A DNA stretch of 64,000 nucleotides from [Candidatus Thermochlorobacteriaceae] bacterium GBChlB (lineage in GTDB: Bacteria; Bacteroidota; Chlorobiia; Chlorobiales; Thermochlorobacteraceae). The stretch covers positions 154,532-218,531 of the forward strand of contig JPGV01000020.1 in the NCBI GenBank assembly GCA_000724175.1, given 5' to 3'. Under the pieces are notes generated by a model, which searched no databases, was not told the DNA's origin, and saw nothing but the letters and a program-made list of their open reading frames with translations. Of this stretch, positions 27,796 through 36,851 are shown piece after piece; position 1 is the first letter of the stretch, and each line of letters opens with the position of its first letter. A program made the position numbers and the translations under genes.

Positions 27796-28659
27796 ATGTT
27801 GCTTAAATCGTCGCTGACCCACATCGTTGGAGTGTGTTTGTCTATTGCGGTGATTTCCGTTCACGCTACTGCCCAAAGCAAACTCATTGGGCGCGTAACC
27901 GATGGCAGTGGGTCTCCGCTCTCTGCCGTCATGGTCTCCATATCAGGACTGGCAGCGACACAAGCCGCGTTCTCCAATGCTGATGGCTATTATGTCATTT
28001 TGGGCGTTCCCGCTGGCGACTACACCATTAAAACCACCAAAAAAGGCCTACCAAGTTGGAAAAACCAAGTGAATTTGGCGAGTGGCTCAACCAAACGTAT
28101 TGATATTCAAATTGGAGCGGAGGGCGAAGAAAAACCTGTCGTTGCTGTTGCAAAGAAGAGAGAAGAACCTGTGAAGAAAGAAGAAAAGTTGGCAGAAGCG
28201 AAGGCTGAAAAACCGGCGCCCGATAAACCTGCGGACAAGCCTGTTGCTGACGCGTCGAAGCAATCCACGCCCGATGGCAACACTGCCGACGATGTTGCGA
28301 TACAAAAGGCGCAGGAGGAAGCTGCGCGCTTGGCGCAGGAGACCGCTGCGCTGGCAGAGAACGCCGCCGCCAATATCACCGAAGCGGAAGTGGAGGGCGG
28401 CATCAAATCGGTTTACCAAAGACTTCAATATCCTGAAATGGCTCGTCGCCAAAAGATGAGCGGACAAGTGGTTGCAAAAGTCTACCTCGATAAGTCCGGC
28501 AACGTTTCCAAAATCGAGCTCCTCAAAACTGCGCAAGAAGTCTTTAACGATGAAGTCTTCCGAACACTCACCGAAGAAGTTACCTACAAACCTGCTACCA
28601 TGGGCGGCAGGCCTGTTCCAAGTTCGCTCATCATTCCCGTCAAGTTTGAGCTAAAGTAA
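27796..28659 (+). CDS. CarboxypepD_reg / TonB C-terminal domain protein, copy 1
   Basis: The protein has 287 residues. A signal peptide ends near HATAQS. A CarboxypepD_reg-like beta-sandwich spans about 29-112 (LIGRVTDGSGSPLSAVMVSI, DGYYVILGVPAGDYTI). A long Lys/Glu/Ala/Pro linker follows at about 115-200, and the C-terminal TonB_C domain runs from about 205, with YPEMARRQKMSGQVVAKVYLDKSG. Unlike TonB there is no uncleaved N-terminal anchor, so the TonB-like module may sit in the periplasm or on the envelope. A paralogue follows at 28792. Confidence 0.75.
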   Translation: MLLKSSLTHIVGVCLSIAVISVHATAQSKLIGRVTDGSGSPLSAVMVSISGLAATQAAFSNADGYYVILGVPAGDYTIKTTKKGLPSWKNQVNLASGSTKRIDIQIGAEGEEKPVVAVAKKREEPVKKEEKLAEAKAEKPAPDKPADKPVADASKQSTPDGNTADDVAIQKAQEEAARLAQETAALAENAAANITEAEVEGGIKSVYQRLQYPEMARRQKMSGQVVAKVYLDKSGNVSKIELLKTAQEVFNDEVFRTLTEEVTYKPATMGGRPVPSSLIIPVKFELK

Positions 28660-28791
28660 GCGTAGCATTTCGTTAGCTTAACTTTTTCCTTCCTCAACCG
28701 CAAATACTTGCTTTCTTCATTACCAAATTATTATCTTCCGCTTGTCCTAGAACATTCGAACTTTTCTATCAACAAAAAGGGATAAGGCAAC

Positions 28792-29571
28792 ATGAAAATA
28801 ATTTTTTTCTTACTTATCATTTTGACGGCTACCGACAAGGCAACCGCATTTGGTCAGGGAAAAGTGTTAGGGCAAATCACTGACGACAATGGCTCGCCCG
28901 TTGGCGGTGCAACAGTGTCTCTTCTTGGCAACGGCTTAACGCAAGCCGCTGTCTCCAACGCGCAAGGATACTATGTTTTTCTCGCTATTCCAGAAGGGGC
29001 ATACACGATTCGTTCTACAAAACCCGGGCTACCGAGTTGGCAGAGACAAATTGCCGTTGCCGCTGGCACTATGCAGCAGGTCAATATCCAGCTCACATAT
29101 CAAGCGCAGGAGATTGTTGTCTCCGAATCGCGCCAGCGCGCTGAGCGCAAGCCTGAGGCTGATGACAAACCAAGCATTGCCGATGCACAATTGGATTTGT
29201 CTAAATCAAACATCAGCAAAGCGCTTGCCGATGCGCTCGCTGAAGCTGAAGCGCTCAAAGCAATTGATGAAAACTCGGTATTGCCAGACGAAGAGCCTGA
29301 AATCGTCGGCGGGCAGCAAGCCTTGTATAGAAACTTGGTTTATCCTGCCACAGCAGAGCGCGCGAAAATCGAGGGACAGGTCGTCGCAAAAGTCTACCTC
29401 AATGAAGCTGGGAAGCCAGTTCAGGTTACGCTGCTGAAAACGGCGCACCCGCTTTTGAACAACGAAGTCCTGCGCGTCTTGGTCAATGAAGTGAGTTTCA
29501 CACCAGCGCGCTCGGCAGGCAAACCCGTAAAAAGCACCCTCACGTTGCCCGTGAAATTCCAAGTCAAATAA
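28792..29571 (+). CDS. CarboxypepD_reg / TonB C-terminal domain protein, copy 2
   Basis: The protein has 259 residues with the same order as the upstream paralogue: signal peptide ending near ATAFGQ, beta-sandwich with VLGQITDDNGSPVGGATVSL and GYYVFLAIPEGAYTI, a shorter acidic linker, and TonB_C with YPATAERAKIEGQVVAKVYL. The linker is less lysine/proline-rich than in copy 1 while both ends are well kept, showing a tandem duplication with linker drift. An efficient terminator follows. Confidence 0.75.
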   Translation: MKIIFFLLIILTATDKATAFGQGKVLGQITDDNGSPVGGATVSLLGNGLTQAAVSNAQGYYVFLAIPEGAYTIRSTKPGLPSWQRQIAVAAGTMQQVNIQLTYQAQEIVVSESRQRAERKPEADDKPSIADAQLDLSKSNISKALADALAEAEALKAIDENSVLPDEEPEIVGGQQALYRNLVYPATAERAKIEGQVVAKVYLNEAGKPVQVTLLKTAHPLLNNEVLRVLVNEVSFTPARSAGKPVKSTLTLPVKFQVK

Positions 29572-29594
29572 TTCTCGCATACCCATTTGGCAGG

Positions 29595-29618
29595 AAGGTC
29601 GGATTTTCCGACCTTTTT
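29595..29618 (+). terminator. Intrinsic terminator
   Basis: A nine-pair perfect stem (AAGGTCGGA with TCCGACCTT) around three T is followed by a T run. It ends the CarboxypepD_reg/TonB_C unit 24 bp after its stop and insulates dnaG. Confidence 0.85.
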
Positions 29619-29647
29619 GCGTTCACAACTGCAACCGCTGTTCGCCG

Positions 29648-31561
29648 ATGAAATTGCCCGACGACAAAATAGACGAAGTGCGCCGCACGGCCGACATTGT
29701 CGATATCGTCTCCGACTATGTGCGCTTGCAGCCGGCGGGACGAAATTTCAAAGCGCTCTCGCCGTTCACCAACGAAAAAACACCATCGTTCATCGTCTCG
29801 CCCGATAAGCAAATTTACAAGTGTTTCTCGACTGGCAAAGGCGGCAATGTGTTTACCTTCGTGATGGAGATGGAAAAAGTCGGTTTCATTGACGCCGTCA
29901 AGTTCATCGCCAAGCGCGTCGGCATTGATTTATCTGCCTATGACAAAGCGTCGGTGGCGACACAGAAAGACTCGCCCGAACATGACGCGCTGACGTTTGC
30001 CGCAAAGTTTTTTCACGCTGCGCTCACCACGCCCGAAGGCAATGCGTGCTTCGAGTATTTCAAACAGCGCGGGCTTCACAACGACACGATCTCGCAGTTC
30101 GGCTTGGGATACGCCTACGACGATTGGGACAGACTGCACACTGCTGCGCAGAACGCCGGCATTGCTATCGAGACCTTGAAGACACTTGGACTTGTCTCAT
30201 ACAGCGAGAAGGCGGGAAAGTATTTTGATGTCTTTCGAGGCCGCGCGATGTTTCCGATTTTCTCGACTGCTGGCAAGGTCGTCGGCTTTGGCGGCAGACT
30301 CATCACCAGCGATACAGACGCGCCGAAGTATATCAACTCGCCTGAAAGCCCGCTCTACGAAAAATCGAAATTGCTTTACGCTATGAACGTCGCCAAAGAC
30401 GAGATTCGCAGAAAAGGCGAAGCGATTTTGGTCGAGGGCTATATGGACGTCATTTCGCTGCATCAAGCGGGCATTAAACATTCGGTTGCATCGAGCGGCA
30501 CAGCGCTCACACCAGACCAAGCCAAGCTCATCGGACGGCTGACGAAAAATGTGATATTCATTTACGATGGCGACAGCGCGGGCATTAAAGCCATGATGCG
30601 CGGCATTGATGTTTTGCTCGAACAAGGCTTATCACCCAGCGTGGTTTCTTTGCCTGACCAACATGACCCCGACAGTTTCGTGCGCGAAGTCGGCGGCGAG
30701 GCATTTCAAACGTTTGCCAAAGCACATCAACGCTCGTTTCTTGACTTTAAACTTGATGTCCTTCGAGCAAGCGATGCGCTCTCGACGCCCGAAAAGACAA
30801 GGGATTCCATCCGCGACCTTGTCGGCGCACTGCTCAAAATTCCCGATGAACTTGCGCGCGAATTTTATCTGAAAGCGCTCGCCGATAAACTCGATGTAGG
30901 GTTGGGCATCTTACAAAATGAAGTACGTCGTCAGCAATCTCAGCTAAAAGAGCGCGTTAGGAAAGCACCTCCGACTGTTGCGCCGCCGCCCGCAAAAGCA
31001 AGAGAAGAAACCCACGGCGCCGCCGTCGTGCCGTTGCTTCGGGAAACTGTATCGGTTGCCGAGCGCACGTTTTTGAAAGCTTTTTTGGAAAGCACGTATC
31101 ACGGGTCGGCGGTTATTGAATTTGCCCATGCGCATTTGGACTTGCTCGATATTCGGCACGCTTGGGTTCGACAATCAGTTGATTTCGTGGTGCAACGCTA
31201 TGCTGCTGCAGCCGAATCCAACAAAGACTTCGATGTCTCTACCGAAATTACGTTTTTGGAAAATGCGGAGTTAAGAAACTTCATCTCCGAACTTTTAATT
31301 GAGCCGCCGATTAGCGAGCGGTGGCAAACTGAATCGGCGATGAACTATGCGCGGCGTTGTTTGACGGCTTTTCTCGATGCGTGTTCAAAATTGATGCTGC
31401 GCCGATACGATGAATCGCTGGCAGAAAATATCGCGCGCCTACAATCCGAAGTGAGCGAGGAAAAAATCGCCGAACTCATGCTGGAACGAAACACGTTGCT
31501 TAAACAAAAAAGCGAGGCCAAACGCGAATTGGACTTGCTCGGAAAAAATCTTGTCGTTTAA
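29648..31561 (+). CDS. dnaG: DNA primase DnaG with degenerate zinc site
   Basis: DnaG makes RNA primers at the replication fork. The protein has 637 residues. The N-terminal zinc-binding domain is recognisable (ALSPFTNEKTPSFIVSP, YKCFSTGKGGN), but three of the four usual ligands are replaced: Ser38, Thr41 and Thr62, with only Cys59 kept. The TOPRIM core is intact with VEGYMDVISLHQAG, ASSGTALTPDQAKL and FIYDGDSAGIKA. A charged C-terminal helicase-interaction region follows. Loss of the zinc ligands occurs in some Bacteroidota-type primases, so the gene is probably functional. Confidence 0.95.
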   Translation: MKLPDDKIDEVRRTADIVDIVSDYVRLQPAGRNFKALSPFTNEKTPSFIVSPDKQIYKCFSTGKGGNVFTFVMEMEKVGFIDAVKFIAKRVGIDLSAYDKASVATQKDSPEHDALTFAAKFFHAALTTPEGNACFEYFKQRGLHNDTISQFGLGYAYDDWDRLHTAAQNAGIAIETLKTLGLVSYSEKAGKYFDVFRGRAMFPIFSTAGKVVGFGGRLITSDTDAPKYINSPESPLYEKSKLLYAMNVAKDEIRRKGEAILVEGYMDVISLHQAGIKHSVASSGTALTPDQAKLIGRLTKNVIFIYDGDSAGIKAMMRGIDVLLEQGLSPSVVSLPDQHDPDSFVREVGGEAFQTFAKAHQRSFLDFKLDVLRASDALSTPEKTRDSIRDLVGALLKIPDELAREFYLKALADKLDVGLGILQNEVRRQQSQLKERVRKAPPTVAPPPAKAREETHGAAVVPLLRETVSVAERTFLKAFLESTYHGSAVIEFAHAHLDLLDIRHAWVRQSVDFVVQRYAAAAESNKDFDVSTEITFLENAELRNFISELLIEPPISERWQTESAMNYARRCLTAFLDACSKLMLRRYDESLAENIARLQSEVSEEKIAELMLERNTLLKQKSEAKRELDLLGKNLVV

Positions 31562-31877
31562 CACCTCGCTCTGCCATACCCTCTGGGTTTCAGAAGAGAT
31601 GCGCCCCCAAGCAGTTGGTTAAAAATTCTGGTTGTGTATCAAAGCGGTGGTTGTGTCATTCTGAACGCCGTGAAGCATCCACGCGTTCAATGGATTGCTC
31701 AGAATGACAAGCAACAGGCTCGGAACGACGACCACTCGATGTTGTGAAATCAAACACAAGTTGGATACGCGACCAAAATTCTTTATTGCGAATACGGGTT
31801 TTGTCTGGACTTCCGTTATATTCACGGCTTGAAGTTCTTTTGTGCAACATGATATGCAACAAAAAACCGTCTGCTGA
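31562..31877. other. 316-bp intergenic region holding a palindromic repeat
   Basis: No gene is supported here. The only structure seen is the inverted repeat at 31655-31708. The remainder upstream of the transglycosylase should contain its promoter, but no clear box was found. Confidence 0.6.
31655..31708. repeat. Interspersed palindromic repeat
   Basis: GTCATTCTGA at the left end and TCAGAATGAC at the right end are perfect ten-base inverted repeats; between them GCATCC and GGATTGC are a second inner pair. It is the same family as the elements at 7943, 53633 and 60979. Confidence 0.7.
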
Positions 31878-33557
31878 ATGACACCATTTCATCGCATCTT
31901 TTGGGCGAGTTTGTGCTTGCTGTTCTGGGCAGGCTGCGCTTCGCAACAACAAACTGCTGCGGTTTCCGAAACGCCTGTCGCCACAGTCCTGACACCGACC
32001 GTCGATTCACTCGCGCTGCATCAGCAAGATTCATTGCGGCGCATACAGGCAGCGACACTTCTCGCCGAAGCCGACAGTTTACTTGCGGTCGAGATGAGAA
32101 CCGCAAAACTGAAAGCGCCCGAAAAGCTCGCCCGCGTCAGAGCGCTCGCCAAATTAGCCGAACGACAAGCCAAGACTGCGCCCGATGACCTGAAAGCAAC
32201 CCTTACCGAGGCACTCGAACACATCAGCGAACTTTTGGAAAATGAAGACTTGGAACGCGACAGTGTATTTTGCCGAACCGCTTATCGCCTGATTCAGCTT
32301 TACGATGAGCATGTCAAGCCGATTTCAGAAACCGACACCGACAGTCCCGCGCTCGCCGTCTATGAACGCTTCTTCGGAAGCGCTGACCGCACCGACATTG
32401 ACGACGACCTCTTCATCGGGATGTTCCTGCCGAAAACGCAAATTCCGCTTGAGCTCAATAGCGAGGTCAAAAAATTCATCGGGCATTACAGCCGCGGAAA
32501 GCTCAAAGGCATTTTTCAACGCTACTTAGAGCGCGCCGAAATTTATTTTCCGGTGATGAAAAAAATCATTGCCGAAGAAAATATGCCGCCCGAAATCATC
32601 TACCTTACGCTGGTCGAGAGCGGCGTTAATCCGCACGCCCGTAGTCGCGCCAATGCTGTGGGCGCATGGCAGTTCGTTAAAGCCACCGGACGGCTCTACG
32701 GCATGGAAGGCAACAAGTGGTTCGATGAGCGGCGCGATGTATTCAAAGAAACGCGCGCAGCAATGCGGCTCTTGCGCGATTTATACGACCTCTACAAAGA
32801 TTGGTATCTGGCACTTGCCGCCTACAATGCAGGGGGCGGACGTATCAACCGCGCGAAACGACTGACGAAGGGGTCGCACGACTTTTGGACGCTGCGCAAA
32901 TACTTTCGACGCGAAACCAGTCAATATGTCCCGCGCTACATTGCTGCTACGATTATCGCACTTAATCCGGAACGCTTTGGCTTCAAGCCGCTTCATTTTC
33001 AACCGCCGTTTGAATTCGATGAGGTTATCGTTCCCGATTGCACGCCGCTTCAAACGATTGCCGATTACGCCAAAGTCAGTCTCGACACGCTTCTGTTTCT
33101 GAACCCCGAATTAATTAAAGGCATCACGCCGCCTGCGATGCGCAATTACGCGCTCAAAACGCCGAAAGGCATGGGCGAGAAAATTTCCGAAGCCGTTGCG
33201 CAAATTCCCGTTAGTGAACGGCTTTATTTTGTGGCATACAAAGCCCGACGCGACGACAATCTCAAAACCATCGCCAAGCGATACAGCGTCTCTGCCGACG
33301 CGCTCAAATCGTTCAACGAACTGGCAAACTGGAATGTAGCCAAAGGCACCGTGGTTATGATTCCGACGACGGCAAGCGTCTTTCACACTGTCAACTATTC
33401 CCTGCGCGACCTCTCGGACGACAGCTTAGAGAGGCGTTACCGCCGCTACCGCAAACGGCGCTACGCTTTCAAAGGCAAACGGCGTCGAAAATCGCCGACC
33501 GCCGCTGTCAGCATTGCTGCGCCGCATCACGCTAAGTCGTTCACGTTGAAAAAATAA
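31878..33557 (+). CDS. mltD: MltD-like membrane-bound lytic transglycosylase with LysM
   Basis: It cleaves peptidoglycan glycan strands, forming 1,6-anhydro-MurNAc ends, the substrate source for AnmK. The lipobox is LFWAGCAS. The SLT domain spans about residues 225-370, with catalytic Glu in LTLVESGVNPHARS, then AVGAWQFVKATGRLYG and LALAAYNAGGGRI. Two LysM-like wall-binding segments follow (about 375-420 and 450-500, with NLKTIAKRYSVSADAL), and the basic tail is rich in Arg/Lys. The 559-residue length fits MltD. Confidence 0.88.
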   Translation: MTPFHRIFWASLCLLFWAGCASQQQTAAVSETPVATVLTPTVDSLALHQQDSLRRIQAATLLAEADSLLAVEMRTAKLKAPEKLARVRALAKLAERQAKTAPDDLKATLTEALEHISELLENEDLERDSVFCRTAYRLIQLYDEHVKPISETDTDSPALAVYERFFGSADRTDIDDDLFIGMFLPKTQIPLELNSEVKKFIGHYSRGKLKGIFQRYLERAEIYFPVMKKIIAEENMPPEIIYLTLVESGVNPHARSRANAVGAWQFVKATGRLYGMEGNKWFDERRDVFKETRAAMRLLRDLYDLYKDWYLALAAYNAGGGRINRAKRLTKGSHDFWTLRKYFRRETSQYVPRYIAATIIALNPERFGFKPLHFQPPFEFDEVIVPDCTPLQTIADYAKVSLDTLLFLNPELIKGITPPAMRNYALKTPKGMGEKISEAVAQIPVSERLYFVAYKARRDDNLKTIAKRYSVSADALKSFNELANWNVAKGTVVMIPTTASVFHTVNYSLRDLSDDSLERRYRRYRKRRYAFKGKRRRKSPTAAVSIAAPHHAKSFTLKK

Positions 33558-33578
33558 TCAACGGCAAAAACGAGACGG

Positions 33579-34403
33579 CTATGCTTGCTCAGTGATATTG
33601 ACGCCCAACTCAACGCACTGCTGCAAGAGCGCATCAGTCAATCTTGGTTGCGACATGGCATAATCGACAAGCGAGATGTGCTTGATGTTATCGAGCATCA
33701 ATCGAGAGAGCGCGACAGTGCGCAGCAGGTCTTTATCGCTCGGTTTGGAATTGATGTGAAGAAAAAAATGTGTGAAGCATCGGGTTCGGTCTTCGAATTC
33801 GCGCAATTTGGCAAGGTGCATCACTTTTTCCGTATCGCTGAACGACGTTGGCAGCCAAACGCTGGTTTTGATTTTAAATTTGTGCAGTTGCATGATGACG
33901 CTGAAATACTCGTCAATCGCGGCGTCGTCCGAGCCTTTTGCCGACAATTTACCCGACACAATGCCAAGGCCTGCCAACGCTAAACGCCTCACTGTTTCAG
34001 TTACTTTCGACCCTGAACTTGAGGCAAGACGGAGCACTGCATCGGGCGAGAGCGCCACGACGGTTTTATGCGCCGACGCTGCTTGAACAACTTGCTCAAC
34101 GCTCTCCAATGCGTCCTCGTCCGAAACCATCAGTATGACAAGGCTTTTCGGGGAGTTCTTTGCAGCAAGAGCAATGTCGGAGGGCGTTTTATTTGCAGTC
34201 GTGATGTATTCGCCATCGAGCGCAAGGGGCGGCGGATTTTTTTTTGCGGCGCGCCGCGCAGCGTCGAAAAATTTTTCTTCGGCGTCTCGATTCAAGAATT
34301 GTCTCGAGGCAGCCAGAAATCCTAAGGCTTCATCAATGCCGAGCCGCTCGCCTTTATCGAGTTTTTCCAGAATCGCATCGAGGGTGATGTTGAGTTTCGG
34401 CAC
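33579..34403 (-). CDS. MqnE/CofH-like protein lacking the radical SAM cluster motif
   Basis: The protein has 274 residues. ILEKLDKGERLGIDEAL at the N terminus, ALAGLGIVSGKLSAKG, a KIKTSVWLPTSFSDTE stretch and the C-terminal LAKLREFEDRT with LRTVALSRLMLDNIKHI follow the order of the futalosine-pathway radical SAM enzymes MqnE/MqnC and CofH. The CX3CX2C motif that should follow the first beta strand is absent, and only two scattered cysteines remain. It is therefore likely a non-catalytic or repurposed paralogue, about 100 residues shorter than MqnE. It lies 9 bp downstream of an acetyltransferase-like gene. Confidence 0.55.
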   Translation of the reverse strand: MPKLNITLDAILEKLDKGERLGIDEALGFLAASRQFLNRDAEEKFFDAARRAAKKNPPPLALDGEYITTANKTPSDIALAAKNSPKSLVILMVSDEDALESVEQVVQAASAHKTVVALSPDAVLRLASSSGSKVTETVRRLALAGLGIVSGKLSAKGSDDAAIDEYFSVIMQLHKFKIKTSVWLPTSFSDTEKVMHLAKLREFEDRTRCFTHFFLHINSKPSDKDLLRTVALSRLMLDNIKHISLVDYAMSQPRLTDALLQQCVELGVNITEQA

Positions 34404-34412
34404 GGGCGTCTG

Positions 34413-35546
34413 TTAAATGGCAGTTTGATATATGAGATATTCTTTGTAAGGCTCAGCGCCGATGGCTTCGGCAACTTTCGACATCGCTGTGTTGCTTTTG
34501 AGCACCCACGACAGTTCGGCTTCATAATAGCCTTTGCGAATGCCCACCTCGACCGTCTCGGCGTTCATCACCGAGTCAACGCCTTTATTACGATATTCGG
34601 GAATGACGCCCATGACAATTGTTCGAATGCGGTTAATTTTGCGCGAATACCAGAGAAACTTTGGCAGCCCGGTCAGCGTCATTGGATTTCCGTTCACATG
34701 TTTCAACGCGATGTTCACATCGGGCAGCGAGAGCGAGAACGCAACCGGCTCGCCTTTGTCGTTCTCAACGAAATAGATGATGTCCGGGTCGGCAATTTGT
34801 TTCAAGTCTTTGGCAAGGTTGTAAAATTCTTCTTCGGTGAATGGCACGAATCCCCAATTAAGTTCCCACGCCTGATTGTAGAGCTGTCGGATAATTTTCG
34901 CTTCCTCCTGCCAAGCTTTCATATTCAGGTAGCGCAGTTTCAATTTCTCGCGCTTTTTGACAAGGTCGCTGATGCGCTTTAATCTCGGCAAATCTATTGT
35001 GCGTTGATTGACAATCCATGCAACGAGTTCTTGTGCGACCGTCATGCCGTAGTCTCTGCACAGGTCGTGGTAGTATGGCGGATTATAGGTCATCAGAAAG
35101 ACGGGCGGCAAGTTATAGCCTTTTGAGAGCATGCCAAGTTGGTCGTTCGTGGAGGGACTAATTGGGCCTCGCATTTCGGTTTTGCCTTTCGAGACGAGCC
35201 AATTTTTTGCCGCATCGAACAGCGCGCGCGAGACAGCAACGTCGTTGATGCACTCGAAAAATCCCCAGAAGCCTGCACCGTCTTTATGAAATTCATTGTG
35301 CCGCTCGTTGGTAACCGCAGTAATGGTGCCGACCATGTTGCCATTTTTCCAAGCCGTAAAGCAGGCGCGGTCGGCGTGTTTCCAAAGCGGGTAACGCGAT
35401 TTGTCCAGTGTCTTTTCGTAATCGGCAATCGGGTGCGGAACCCAGTATTTATTGAGGTCGGGATTAGTGCGGTAAATTTTCCATGCGAATTTGATATACT
35501 CGTGGATTTCTTTTTTCGAGACGGCTTCCCGTATCTCAATGCTCAT
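34413..35546 (-). CDS. GNAT-like N-acetyltransferase domain protein
   Basis: The protein has about 377 residues, starting at MSIEIREAVSKKE; the longer frame to 35618 looks non-coding at its N terminus. The N-terminal half has a GNAT-like fold with FTAWKNGNMVGTITAV and FWGFFECINDVAVSRALFDA, then MRGPISPSTNDQLG. The C-terminal half has a second GNAT-like segment ending IVMGVIPEYRNKGVDSVMN and SWVLKSNTAMSKVAEAIGAE. This bipartite layout is known from uncharacterised YghO-type proteins. Substrate unknown. Confidence 0.65.
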   Translation of the reverse strand: MSIEIREAVSKKEIHEYIKFAWKIYRTNPDLNKYWVPHPIADYEKTLDKSRYPLWKHADRACFTAWKNGNMVGTITAVTNERHNEFHKDGAGFWGFFECINDVAVSRALFDAAKNWLVSKGKTEMRGPISPSTNDQLGMLSKGYNLPPVFLMTYNPPYYHDLCRDYGMTVAQELVAWIVNQRTIDLPRLKRISDLVKKREKLKLRYLNMKAWQEEAKIIRQLYNQAWELNWGFVPFTEEEFYNLAKDLKQIADPDIIYFVENDKGEPVAFSLSLPDVNIALKHVNGNPMTLTGLPKFLWYSRKINRIRTIVMGVIPEYRNKGVDSVMNAETVEVGIRKGYYEAELSWVLKSNTAMSKVAEAIGAEPYKEYLIYQTAI

Positions 35547-35642
35547 GGCTGGAGTTTTTTGTTTGGTTCGGATATGCGAACTTACTTTTAGAATGGCTTG
35601 GGCTAATATAATCACCAAACGTCTTTTTCTAAGTTTCCGTCG

Positions 35643-36254
35643 ATGCGGCTGATGTATGTAAGTTGGATGGTTTTTACCGCGCTGTGGGCTGCGTCGTGCA
35701 ATCTCTTTACGCCGCGCACGCCCGAAGAGCCGCAGAGTGCTGTTTCTTCAACGCTGGCGTTTCGCCCGCCGACGGTCGCCGATGTGGTTTTAACCAATTT
35801 ATCAAACGCTTTTGTTAGCCTTAGCGCTGTTGACTACGCTCGCACGTTTTCGCCGGCGCCCACGACAGATAACTTGACCACGTCCGATTTTGTCTTTACG
35901 CCTGCGCCCGAAACGGCTGGCGTCGCCGGAACGCTCTTCCAAAATTGGACGATTCTCTCGGAGCGACGTTTCTTTGAAAACTTTCGCTCGCAAACACAGC
36001 GCGGTTCAACGCCGCAATTTCAACTCACAATCGATGAGCGAAACATTAGCTCGCCGACCGAACTCCAACTTTCCGTGTCGTATCGCTTAACAGCGCGCTA
36101 CAATGCTGCCGATATTCCGTCGGTCTGCCGTGGCAGAGCGGTCTTGCGGCTCTTGCAATCCGCGCAGGGATTTTGGTATATCCGCGAGTGGCGCGATTTT
36201 AGAGGCGAAAGCGACTTCACCATCAGCGAACTCAAACGGCGCTTGATTAACTAA
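35643..36254 (+). CDS. Putative lipoprotein, NTF2-like
   Basis: The protein has 203 residues. The signal peptide ends in LWAASCNLF with Cys at about residue 19. The body includes FYxREWRDF-type ending (GFWYIREWRDFRGESDF) also found at the end of the next gene product (WKLSRWRDES), suggesting two related NTF2/SnoaL-like domains. It is followed 8 bp later by the second lipoprotein. Role unknown. Confidence 0.6.
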   Translation: MRLMYVSWMVFTALWAASCNLFTPRTPEEPQSAVSSTLAFRPPTVADVVLTNLSNAFVSLSAVDYARTFSPAPTTDNLTTSDFVFTPAPETAGVAGTLFQNWTILSERRFFENFRSQTQRGSTPQFQLTIDERNISSPTELQLSVSYRLTARYNAADIPSVCRGRAVLRLLQSAQGFWYIREWRDFRGESDFTISELKRRLIN

Positions 36255-36262
36255 CTTGACAC

Positions 36263-36769
36263 ATGGCGCGTTGGCTTCTCATCGGCATGATTACCACTCT
36301 GGCAGTTGGGTGTTCCATCAATCCGTTTGCGCCACGCTTAGACACGTCCGACCGTAACAATGTCGGTCTCGGCGACCAGCGCACCATTGACGGATTTTTT
36401 CGCACATTTGAATTCGCCTATATCACCAAAGACACTGCGCTTTACAGCCAATTACTCGCCGACCGATTTACATTTTTATACCGCGATTTTGACAACGGCG
36501 TCGATGTGGCTTGGCAGCGCGACATTGAACTTGTTACCACGCTTGGGCTGTTCCGAAACACCGAAGTCATTGACCTGCGATGGAACAGCGTGATTTTTCA
36601 AGATGGCGATTCGCTGCAAACGCAAGTCATTCGGAGCTTTCGACTGCGCGTCGGATTTCGGGCGACCGACCTTGTTGAAATCACAGGCAACGCCAATATG
36701 ACACTGGTGCGCGCCGCTGCCAGCGATGTTTGGAAACTCTCGCGCTGGCGCGACGAGTCAAATTTCTAA
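36263..36769 (+). CDS. Putative lipoprotein, SnoaL/NTF2-like
   Basis: The protein has 168 residues. The lipobox is LAVGCSIN. FFRTFEFAYITKDTALYSQLLADRFTF has the spacing of an NTF2-like cone-fold helix, and the C terminus WKLSRWRDE resembles its neighbour. The two genes are a probable duplicated pair in one transcript. No catalytic residues are evident, so a binding or structural role in the envelope is possible. Confidence 0.6.
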   Translation: MARWLLIGMITTLAVGCSINPFAPRLDTSDRNNVGLGDQRTIDGFFRTFEFAYITKDTALYSQLLADRFTFLYRDFDNGVDVAWQRDIELVTTLGLFRNTEVIDLRWNSVIFQDGDSLQTQVIRSFRLRVGFRATDLVEITGNANMTLVRAAASDVWKLSRWRDESNF

Positions 36770-36851
36770 TGCCCGCCTTGCTTGCAGAAACGCTCGATTT
36801 GTTGTTACTTCCCGCATCGATTCAACAACATCAACAAAACACTGTCAAGGT

